From positions 19,907,001 to 19,971,000 of the forward strand of contig CM060882.1 in assembly GCA_030762935.1 (NCBI GenBank): DNA of 64,000 bases. The letters are read 5' to 3'. The position numbers were made by a program, and so were the translations under genes. Of the stretch, positions 55,561 through 64,000 are shown one piece after another; within the stretch, counting starts at the first letter, position 1, and every line of letters starts with the position of its first letter. This DNA comes from Hymenopus coronatus. Lineage: Eukaryota > Arthropoda > Insecta > Mantodea > Hymenopodidae. The notes beneath the pieces are model-generated. The model saw only the letters and a list, made by a program, of their open reading frames with translations. It searched no databases and was not told where the DNA came from.

Positions 55561-55884
55561 CATTTGAGGCGTGTTGGAACGCCGATTGCATATTTTCAAC
55601 TTTGAACTTCTTTAAAACTTGAGAACTAATGGTGCGTGGGGAGAACTCGCAAACTTCACGATGCAATTGGTCGTTACAAAAGCTTGAAGATTTAATATTG
55701 AACAATTTTTGCTATGAATCACTCTTCGGTAAACCGAACACCAGGTTGAAATCCAACAATTTTATCTCAGAAGTGTCGAGAATGTCTTTACATGTCTGAC
55801 CAGAGATTTTGCCCGAACACACGATAAACAAGCTCTGTACACAAATGCAAACCAATTATTAGATCGTATAACTCAAAAACAATC
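55561..55884. other. Unassigned, possibly LINE
   Basis: May continue the LINE remnant upstream. No motif seen. Confidence 0.3.
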
Positions 55885-56039
55885 TGATGTGTTCCATTCA
55901 CTTGACCACCTAGCTATTCTGCAGCAAAGAATTATTACCTACGCTTATTCTTCTATCTGCTTCATGCTTATCAAGATAAACATTAACAGAAATGGTTTTA
56001 TTGCTCATTTTCTTATAAGTTCAAGGGGAATAAACTTTG

Positions 56040-56245
56040 CCCGTCTCTATAGTGGGGGATAACGTCACTGCCTCGCATTCAAGAGGTTCCGGTTAGGGTG
56101 ACTTATCCGGATAAAGCTTTTCCGGAGTTTTCTTCTATCCTGAGAAGAATAAGTTCGAGTAAGTAAGCTCCATCGTTTCGATTTCATTCATCGTCCGATT
56201 GGACCTACCAAATAACAGGACGTTAGGCTACAAAAAATGAATACA
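56040..56245 (+). repeat. tRNA-derived SINE (family 2)
   Basis: CTATAGTGGGGGATAACG, CTCGCATTCAAGAGG, CTATCCTGAGAAGAATAAG, and TTTCATTCATCGTCCG follow family order. Confidence 0.8.
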
Positions 56246-56699
56246 CTTGGATAAAGCCAGTTACATATTTTCAAGAGTTGGTCGCTGTGATTTTCTTGAT
56301 ATTCCATTGTATTTTCATGACTAGGATGAGAAAAAGAAAAAACAAACGACGACCTATCGTTTGAATAAAGTAGAAGCATTGGGCAATTAAAAAAAAAAAA
56401 TCACAAAAAATGCATTTGAAAAATTGTGTTAACGATGTATCTACTTTTTTGTAGTTGTAAGATTTTGTCCATCTCGGGTTACCTGCCAGTTATTCAGAAG
56501 TCCTCCAGAATGTAAAGGGCACCAGAGGCTATACCAAGAAGCAAGACTTAATTTGTCATGTGCTACATATATCTAATGTGGTATTTGAATAAAAATCGCT
56601 ATCCACTTTTAGAAACTCAAATTTTGAAAAATCTTCTATATAAAGGGTAGTTTGGAATGGAAAGTCCTCGTATCGCATCTTTGATACATCTTAAATACC

Positions 56700-56880
56700 A
56701 AGTTTGGTTTGGCCGGGCCCCATGTCCGCGCATGTCTAGCGTTGATGCTTTGTAGAGCAGGAGATGGCGGGTTCGAGTCCCGCCTTGGGCATGGGTGTTT
56801 CTGTATGTTCCAAGTCATTCCTTCTTCCTGATGGCCAATTAGGTCCCGCCTGAAGACCCATGTGCATGTTAAAAAAAGTT
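56700..56880 (+). repeat. tRNA-like SINE (family 5)
   Basis: B-box GGGTTCGAGTCCCGCC at about 56770, then TTGGGCATGGGTGTTTCTG. It shares its tail with 46595-46765. A repeated AAGTTTGGT at both edges (about 56699 and 56876) may be its target duplication. Confidence 0.65.
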
Positions 56881-56939
56881 TGGTAAAAAAAAAATCTTCG
56901 TTTGAGTTGTGCTCACACATACGCACGCGCGCGCGCGGA

Positions 56940-57555
56940 AGGTTTTTAATGTTGGCGTGATTTACAAATTCTTATTAGTAGATTCTTTTTTCGTTGCTTG
57001 CGCTTTCTTTTCCTCTATGCTTTGTTTTGCTGAGCACACTTTTCTGGCAGGCTAGGAAGGGGCAATAAAGAATGCGCGGTATTACACAAAGTTCCGGCAA
57101 GAGCCGGGTCAATGTCCTTACTATGCGCCTTCAGTTAAGGTCCTTGACCTATAACAGATGAAGCACCAGCTTGCGTGTTTATTCTACGTATAGGAAATTC
57201 GGTACAAGGTTTCGTGCGATTGGGACTGCTCTAAAAGCAACGACAGCTCATAAACAACGAAACTAAAATCACCAGAATATGTCCGGATCTCTCTGAAAAT
57301 GTCCTGCTTTTTACTTTCTCTACCACGATATCTACATTTTCTTCTTCTACTTCATGGCCTGTTTCTACATCAAGGGATCGAATTTATCCATCTGGTGCTT
57401 GGGCGTCCAACTCTTCAATACTAACCTAAAGGTAGAAGAAATAATATCTTGGTAGTCTATTTTGTGGCGTTCTTTCTGTGTGTTCTAACTAGTTATTTTT
57501 ATTTGATTTATTCTGTCGTTTAAATTGAATAATTTAATTCTTTTCTAATATCCTC
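56940..57555. other. Unassigned, less AT-rich
   Basis: It includes a stray HINE-type ACTTTCTCTACCAC end at about 57311. No gene recognised. Confidence 0.3.
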
Positions 57556-57557
57556 AT

Positions 57558-58400
57558 GTTTTTACTTTCTCTAGTCCTATATGTACCATGTACATAGGGA
57601 TAGAGAAGGTATTGTAATGCACCCAAAAATTCGATACCGAGATTTCACCGGGAATACGTTTTGGGGTCCCCTAAGTCCGAAAAAAGCATTTTTTAAAAAA
57701 GGTCCGCATGTGTGTGTGCCCCAAAACGAAAAGACCGTTAAATACCAAACTTGGTATTTAGGTTTAGGATCTTCCAAAGATGCGACACGAAGATTTTCAA
57801 AAAAAATCCCCCTACTAAAAACTATCCTTTACATGGAACAAATTTCGAAAATGATTTTCTTAAAAATGGCTCTAACGATTTTTATTAAAATCCCGTATAT
57901 TAAAGCTATTTATGTCCGAAATAAAATGTATAACTCGAATTTTGGGGGAATAGCCTCTTAAGACCTCTTTATTCTGGACGAATTTTGCTTAACTGCTAAA
58001 CCGCAAGAGATAGAAAAAGCTCGATACACAAAAAATGTACATCACGACAAAACACACAATTTATGTCCTTTACATTTTTGTTGTGGAGGTAACCGTTTCC
58101 GAGATATTCTTTGTTATTGGTTTCAATTGTGAAGTAAGTGCTTTTCTCAGACAGGAAGTGTCCGCTTTTCTTTTGTTCTACTCTTGGCTAAGCAAAGAAG
58201 TGATTTGCATAACGATAGCTTTTAAAACATTTGACAATCATTTTAGCATAGCGCATTCCCTTATTCTTTTCTACTTATTAGGAACTCAGTAATAACATTC
58301 TGCTAATATTTATCTCGATTAGCATTGTGTACAAAGAAGAATCTTTTGTAGGAGGTTTATAGAGGAGCTAGAGAAAGTCATGTGAGTAACATCAGATTTT
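57558..58400 (+). repeat. HINE-like family, full-length copy
   Basis: TTTTT-ACTTTCTCTAGTCC, hairpin GTACCATGTACATAGG, GGTCCGCATGTGTGTGTGCC, the internal palindrome around TACCAAACTTGGTA, and the end GCTAGAGAAAGTCATGTGAGTAACATCAGA plus T-run. Confidence 0.93.
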
Positions 58401-58820
58401 TTATCTAAAAGTGTATATCCCGCTACGGAACGCATGAATTTCATTTCAGCTGATTCTATCTTTCTTCTGTCTGATCTTATTAGTGTCAAATTCTCACAAG
58501 CATAAGTTAACATGGGAACTGCCATAGTTTTACAGCATATAGTCGAGTTGTTTTTAATGCTTTATTTCTCAATGTTCTTATTTGTTCCGCACATACTATA
58601 GAATCTGCTTAGTTTTATGTTAATATTCTTTTGGCAATAGGATATGTTAAATCCCAAGTAGTTAAAGTTATTTACTTGTTCTATTTTATTATTTATTACT
58701 ATTTGTCCCTTGGAACGCCACCACTAACAGTATTACTTATAACAGTTCAACTGTTAGAGCAAATAGAGCCAACTACATGGCAATCATCTCGCAAAATACT
58801 AAAGAATTGTCGGATATAAA
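58401..58820 (-). pseudogene. LINE reverse-transcriptase C-terminal fragment
   Basis: VNNFNYLGFNISY, then VPMLTYACENLTLIRSD and KIESAEMKFMRSVAGYTLL. These match the YLG loop, LxYGxExWTL and AEMKFLRxVxGxTRxD blocks of a widespread arthropod endonuclease/reverse-transcriptase LINE. It abuts a HINE-like end. Confidence 0.75.
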
Positions 58821-58868
58821 CGAATTTCATTTTTTTTTTTTTTTTTTTTTTTTAGAAACATGGCTTTC

Positions 58869-59252
58869 TTAAAAGCTCCAGTAGTCGTCATAAATAAGTT
58901 TGATTCTCTCGATGACTCCGTCCACAAGGGGCAGGATCGATCGATTTGTTTGCCGTTTTCACAATTCGACGTACATATATAGCATTTCTTTCAGATTTTC
59001 TACCCATAGCACCGCCTCCCATTCTTCTTGTTCCAGAAGAGCTAACTTGGCATGTACCCAAGACGTAGCAGACCGTGGGTTCTGGTCTGTAATAATAAAG
59101 TTGTGAGAACTGCACGGTGACCCGTATTCACAGCAATTACAGCTTGCATCAGCGGTATTAGTGTTTATTACGTAATTAATAGTTTGGGAGCCAGCAGTCA
59201 ACTGTTCCTTCACAACGGCTCGTTTGCAAACTCGTTCAGAAGCAGACAGCAT
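58869..59252 (-). other. Candidate first exon, unknown product
   Basis: A 97-codon frame starts at 59252 (MLSASERVCKRAVVKEQL...) and runs to 58959; a second frame is open to about 58888. Base composition is less AT-rich than the surroundings and no repeat was recognised. GT sites that could act as donors follow TCTTGG and CTATGG. The product is not recognised. It could be an upstream exon of the FAMeT transcript or of a gene not otherwise visible. Confidence 0.25.
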
Positions 59253-59339
59253 TCATTTAGTTGCATCTGATGCACTCAAATTGCTGACACATCAACTATC
59301 CCGCCGGATGGCATAGTTTGTTACAATAGCGCCTCAGAA

Positions 59340-59440
59340 CGAAGTTAGCACTACTACTACATTATTACGTCATAGTACATGACCAATAGAACTGAATGGA
59401 GCGACGTGTTTCAACCAATCATGGTTGCTTATCCTCTCAG
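59340..59440 (-). promoter_or_regulatory. Promoter-like patch with CCAAT and CRE-like motifs
   Basis: TTACGTCA (CRE-like) lies near 59364. Two CCAAT pentamers occur in GACCAATAG and CAACCAATCATGG at about 59381-59425, some 100-170 bp upstream of the ATG at 59252. The spacing suits a TATA-less promoter of a - strand gene. Function is inferred only from motifs. Confidence 0.3.
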
Positions 59441-59699
59441 TTTCTTTGTATCACCTGTTTAGCATTTGTTTCTATGGTCCAAAGTTGAATGAACATCTTA
59501 TATTTGCGCAACTGGTAACAAGAGAACTATTCCTTGCACACTGTCGCCATCTACCAGAATATTTGTACTGAGATTTTACAATATCTTGTTATAGATTCCC
59601 GTATGTGAAAATTGGAAGATTTCACAACTTCGGACAGACTCATTTGAAATTTTAGTACACTAATGAGGGTTTCATGCATATTAGTTGCAGAGATGTCAA

Positions 59700-60300
59700 C
59701 TTTATTTATTACTTTATCTAGCACATACCTATGTAGGTAACGCACATAATATATAGAGAAGGTATTGTGTTCCACCCAAAAGTTTGATACCGAGATTTCA
59801 CCATAAATACATGTTTGAGACTCCCTGAATAAAAAACTTAGAAAAATGATCGTGTGTATGTGGGGCAGCATAGCTCAAAAACTAGAAATCCGTTAAATAC
59901 CGAACTTGGTATTTGAGTTCAGTATATTCCAATGATGCGGCATGAAGATTTTCAAGAAAATTTCCACCCCAAGTACCCTTTATATGAAACATTTTACGAA
60001 AATTGATTTGTCAAAAATGGCTAACGATCTTTATTAAAATGCCGTGTAAGCAAGATTTTCATGACAAACGAAATGTATATCTTTAATTCTCTGAGAATAG
60101 CCCCTGAAAACCTTTTCATTCTGACGGAAGTATTCCCTTATTTACCTTCTAGGTACTTACAAAGAAGCAACTAATATCCATTCTGCTAATGTTTATCTCC
60201 GATTAGTGTTATGTATATAAAGGAATAATCTTAATCTTTAGAAAGAAAAGTTTGTGCAACCGCAGTCACGTTCAGCATGGAATAGATCAGACTTTTTTTT
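59700..60300 (+). repeat. HINE-like family, copy with internal deletion
   Basis: ACTTTATCTAGCACATACC, a hairpin expanded by CTATGTAGGTAACG, AAGTTTGATACCGAGATTTC, CGTGTGTATGTGGGGCAGC, then a jump to TATTCCCTTATTTACCTTC and the 3' part ending in a T-run. Confidence 0.85.
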
Positions 60301-60397
60301 TTTTTTTTTTTTGAAAAACTGAATGATGCCATCACTTCTTGGAAAAAGTAATATTTTTGTTTTAACTTTTAATAAAATGCATATATTATATTCACAT

Positions 60398-60419
60398 ATA
60401 CCTATTTATATATATATAT

Positions 60420-60454
<35 letters not shown>
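60398..60454. repeat. (TA)n(CA)n microsatellite, Tc1 target
   Basis: TATATATATACATACACAC... runs directly into the TA target of the Tc1 element; TATATAG follows the other end at 62090. Confidence 0.9.
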
Positions 60455-60456
<2 letters not shown>

Positions 60457-60458
<2 letters not shown>

Positions 60459-62089
60459 GTCATGGAAAAAAGTATTCATACACCAGTGTTTATGTAGAAA
60501 AACTTAATTTATTATAACTAAAGTTAACATCCAGAGAGGTTATATGGTAAACTAACAGTATGGTAATTCCTCCTGAATCTGTACATATAAACGCATGACC
60601 TAAATTACTCCTCTTCAAAAAGTAAACAAAACATTTGTACCAGCTGGCTTCTCACAACGAGGAAAAAAGTATGCATACACTCAAAGAAAATGATATTTTA
60701 AATACAATACAATAACAAAAGTAATACTTTGTAGGCATTCCTGTTCTACGTATTACTTCTGTTAACCTCTTTGGCATGGAATGGACCAGGTTTTTGTAGT
60801 CTAGGTAATATTTTGCCATTCTTGCTGAAGACATGTTTCAGAGCTGCCTTACTTCGTATGTCATGCTTTCGGACCATTCTTTCAAGGGTATCCCAAGATG
60901 TTCAATTGGATTAAGGTCTGCACTCTGTGCTGGAAACTTGAGAATGTGGGGAGTATGGTACAACAACCACAAACGAACAATTTCCGCCGTATGCTTAGGA
61001 TCATTGTCTTGTTGAAAGTAGTAATCTGTGCCTAAACTCAATTTATCAACACTCTTTTGCAGATTATTCTTTAGGATATTTAAATACTGAAATCTATCCA
61101 TGTTACCTTCAACAAAAACAAGTTCCCCAACACCAGATGTAGCCGTACATCCCCATATTATAATTCCTCCTCCACCATGCTTCACTGTGGCTTGAAGGTG
61201 CTTAGGTTCAAGCTCAGCATTTGGTCTTCTCCACACCAAAATTCTGTTATCATACACAGATATATTACAAATATATATTACATCTGTGAACAGTACCCTG
61301 TCCCAGAAACTCGTGTTCTTGTTTAGATGCTCTCGAGCCAATTCAAGTCTGACTTTCTTGTTCTTCTTGCTGATGTATGATTTCTTTCTAGGTACCCTAG
61401 CTCCATGGCCTGCACTACTTAGAACATAGCGAACAGCCCTTGGTGTTATTTCCTTTCCGAACGGATCGTTAACATAAGCAGACAATGCAGAGGCTGTTAA
61501 TTTAGGATATTTTTGTATCATTCTTATTAACATATTCTTTCCCTTTGCGTTAGCTTCTGTGGTCGTCCTCTTCTTTCGCTATTAATGATCGAATTTCTCT
61601 GTATATATCGTGTTATTATGGACTGCACAGTTGCCCGGCTTCTTCCAATAACTTCAGCAATGTTTGAAAATAATTTTCCCTTTTGATATTGAGAGATAAC
61701 TGCCTGTCTTTTCTCTACAGTTGTTTCTTTACCTTTGCGGCCCATATTTCTGTCGCACGGCATTCACTACGTAACAGAACCAACAAGCAGGAGGTGTAGC
61801 TTGCCACCGAAGACCTTGCTTGCTGCAAACGGTTCGTTGGTGGTTTCTGTGTTTACATTTCTAGTGGTGTATGAATACCTTTTTCACTGTCAAATACAGC
61901 CAGCATTGGAGTATCGTTTATTTCCTTGAGGTACGTTTGTTTAATACTCAAATCTTTGTTATCATGACACTGTTTATTTAATTGGGTGGCTTCCTACACA
62001 GAATCTTAGCGCTGTCATTTAATTTAATATGGAAATATCAGTGGTCAATTTCAATTGCAGTACTGTATGAATACTTATTTCCATGACTG
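60457..62089 (-). mobile_element. Tc1-like transposon with IR/DR termini
   Basis: TA at 60455-60456 and 62090-62091. Outer ends CAGTCATGGAAAAAAGTATT and CAGTCATGGAAATAAGTATT. A second, inner copy of each motif (GAGGAAAAAAGTATGCATAC near 60660; its counterpart near 61866-61890) gives the inverted/direct-repeat architecture of Sleeping Beauty-type elements. 1633 bp. Confidence 0.94.
60838..61763 (-). pseudogene. Tc1 transposase, one frameshift
   Basis: N-terminal frame 61763-61527: GKETTVEKRQAVISQY (first helix-turn-helix), RGRPQKLTQRE (GRPR-type hook). Second frame from 61533: SAGHGARVPRKKSYIS, RVLFTDV (first Asp), VWRRPN, HGGGGIIIWGC, FQQDNDPKHTAE (second Asp) and DLNPIEHLG, whose Glu lies 34 residues after that Asp (DD34E). 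A one-base indel near 61530 separates the frames. After the first Asp, the usual ESKF run is replaced by VIYICNISV, so activity is doubtful even with the frame intact. Confidence 0.93.
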
Positions 62090-62094
62090 TATAT

Positions 62095-62475
62095 ATAGAT
62101 GAATAAATATCCGATTAGCTTGGAAGAAAATAAATAAGTAGGAGAGTAAGATTTTTGCTTTAAAATATTACACAACCAAGCACCTTCATCTCTTTTTTTT
62201 ATGTACTTTTGTAAGGTAGTATATAAGATTTTTTATTTATACCCAAAAGTGCATTATATTAACTATTTGAAAATGAGAATGTGCCCAGAAATGAAAATCA
62301 GAGTTAATTGAATTTTAAAATTATAATGCTAAAATGGCACTTTATGATATGTTTAAAAAGTATTTAGTGCATATAAAGGGCCCCTCCTTTATTTTATTCT
62401 GCTGCTCTGCAACTGATGTATTTTAAGATACCTTAGGCCTTTCTTCAATGGTTAGTTCCCTTTATATAAGCGCAT
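62095..62475. other. Spacer, nothing recognised
   Basis: AT-rich, no gene or repeat seen. Confidence 0.35.
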
Positions 62476-62669
62476 CTTATTACTTTCTCTACACTTACTA
62501 TGTACATAGTGTACAGAGAAGGTATTGTATTGTACCCAAAAATTTGATACAGAGGTTTCACCGGAAATATGCTTCGAGACCCCCTGAATACAAAACATAT
62601 TTTTAGAAACATATCCGTTTGTGTGCCTGTCTGTCAGTGTGCGTGTGCGTGGGCAGCATAGCTCAAAAA

Positions 62670-63726
62670 TCTTGTGTACCATTCACATGATTTTCCTCTA
62701 CATCTCTAACAAATTATTGTTAATAAGCTTATTCTTCTATCCACTTCATGCTAACCGAGAAAAAATTAGCAGGAATAGTCTTATTACTTGCTTTCTTGTA
62801 AGCAGAAGCGAAGTAAGGGAGTACCATAGTTTAAAGTAAGTCAAAAACTGGTTGTTTTGTGACTGACGTTCCTTTGTACGGACAGGAGTTTACAAATTCC
62901 TGTATGAGAAGTTTTTCAAAGCTGAAACCAAAAACAAGGAATATCTAAAAAACGATCAACTCCACGAAAAAAATTATATAACAAATTGTGTGTTTTAATG
63001 TGCTCTACGTTTTTGTGTGGTAAGTTTTTGTCTATCTCTTTACGGTTTATGCAAAATTTCTTAAAATTCATCCAGAATAGTCTTCAGATGCTATTCCCAG
63101 AAAATTCAAGATATGCTTATTATTTGTCAGGTAAATATCTTTACGGTATTTTAATCAAAATCGTTAGCCATTTTTCAGAAAATCAAAATTTTCGAAAAAG
63201 TTCTATGTAAAGGGTAGTTGGGGTTGGGGGGATTTTCTTGGAATATTTTCGTGTCGCATCCTTGCAACATACCCAACTTAAATACCAAGTTTGGTATTTA
63301 ACGGTCTTTCCGTTTTTGTTTTTTTTGGTAGTGTTTAACGCCCGCTTTAACTACTTATGGCACCGCAGGCGGTGACACTGATGATACATGAATGAAGATG
63401 GAGCACCAGTGGAATGCGATGGCGGGGGAAACCGGAGAACCCGGAGAAAACCCACCCCAGCGCCGCTTTGTCCACCACAAATCTCACATGCGGTCGCTTG
63501 GGATCGAACCCGGGCAGTCTAGGTGAGAGGCGAGTGGTCTAACCACTCGGCCACGGCGCGGCCTTCCGTTTTTGAGCTATGTTGTCCCCTCCCCCGTAAT
63601 TTTTTTCCAAAAATGCTTTTTATGGATTCAGGATGACCCAAAACATGTATTTTCAGTGAAATCTTGGTACCGAATTTTTACAATACCTTTTCTATACACT
63701 ATGTACATAGTACGCGTAGAGAAAGT
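62670..63726 (-). repeat. HINE-like family copy inserted in another copy, exact ends
   Basis: It begins TCTTGTGTACCATTCACATG and ends GCGTAGAGAAAGT, flanked by AAAAA on both sides (62665-62669, 63727-63731). It contains a family-3 SINE. Without the SINE and its duplication it is about 800 bp. Confidence 0.93.
63319..63563 (-). repeat. tRNA-derived SINE (family 3), exact ends
   Basis: An 11-bp duplication TTCCGTTTTTG lies at 63308-63318 and 63564-63574. The head on the - strand has A-box TGGCCGAGTGG and a perfect B-box GGTTCGATCCC. The other copy is at 3512-3760. Confidence 0.93.
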
Positions 63727-63785
63727 AAAAACGAAAAGTCCTTTAAATACCAAACTTGGTATTTAAATTCAGTATCTTCAAAAAG

Positions 63786-63817
<32 letters not shown>

Positions 63818-64000
63818 CCCACACCCAACTATCCTTTACATCGAAAATTTTTCGAAAATTTTAATTTTCTCAAAAAAGTAACGATTTTGATTAAAATATC
63901 TTATATTAAAGACATTTACATGACAAAATATATATCTTGAATGTTCTGGAAATAGCTTCTGAAGACATCTTTATTCTGAGTGAATTATGTATAACCGTAG

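Larger units (their letters stand above)
55885..56935 (-). repeat. HINE-like family copy interrupted by two SINEs
   Basis: Terminus TGATGTGTTCCATTCACTTG; interrupted at about 56040-56250; resumes with GTAAGATTTTGTCCATCTC; reaches AAATACCAAGTTTGG where a second tRNA-like element (56700-56880) sits; continues to GAGTTGTGCTCACACATACG. Confidence 0.85.
62482..64000 (+). repeat. HINE-like family copy split by a second copy
   Basis: The head from ACTTTCTCTACACTTAC to GCAGCATAGCTCAAAAA ends at 62669. The next block (AAAAACGAAAAGTCC) resumes at 63727 and continues past the window end. Confidence 0.92.

Noticed and set aside
59640..59871. 106-codon - strand frame
   Set aside because: It runs antisense through a HINE-like copy; fragments such as FWVEHNTFSIYYV recur wherever the repeat occurs.

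Overview
This is animal nuclear DNA, most likely from an arthropod. It is AT-rich, its genes are split by long introns, and roughly half of it is recognisable transposon sequence. The arthropod call rests on the farnesoic acid O-methyltransferase-like/DM9 gene (the architecture familiar from insects and crustaceans) and on the mix of mariner/Tc1, hAT, piggyBac, Penelope and LINE remnants. The species cannot be named from the sequence.

Only two conserved genes are certain. The last coding exon of NDUFS4 (mitochondrial complex I) lies on the + strand at 6916-7093; the rest of that gene is left of the window. A complete gene on the - strand runs from about 52.2 kb down to about 19.94 kb. Its eight coding exons sum exactly to a 444-residue protein with two tandem Methyltransf_FA domains followed by two DM9 (DUF3421) repeats. 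The two genes converge, about 13 kb apart. A GC-richer patch at 58.9-59.45 kb with CCAAT and CRE-like motifs may be a promoter for a - strand transcript.

Everything else is mobile DNA, often nested. One unclassified, ORF-less, roughly 0.8-kb family (called HINE-like here) has about 19 copies or fragments. It has asymmetric terminal inverted repeats, a terminal hairpin, an internal TG tract and T-tract target sites, which recalls Helentron-derived INE-1-type elements. One of its TG tracts has expanded to 575 bp. A copy inserted into another copy at 62.67-63.73 kb defines the family ends to the base. Other elements with resolvable ends are a Penelope-like element with an inverted 5' part (3943-6122), a piggyBac-type MITE (9583-10237), a decayed hAT with a perfect 8-bp duplication (12402-15320), two short hATs, a hairpin element made of two inverted transposase ends (39144-40074), two mariner relics, and a nearly intact Tc1 element with double terminal repeats (60457-62089). 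At least four tRNA-derived SINE families and seven LINE 3' fragments fill much of the remainder.

Layout: 1-7.3 kb NDUFS4 intron, last exon and 3' UTR, with a HINE/Penelope/SINE nest; 7.3-19.9 kb intergenic (LINE, mariner, piggyBac MITE, SINEs, hAT, HINEs); 19.9-52.2 kb the FAMeT-DM9 gene and its transposon-filled introns; 52.2-64 kb upstream region with LINE scraps, a MITE, HINEs, the possible promoter and the Tc1 element.
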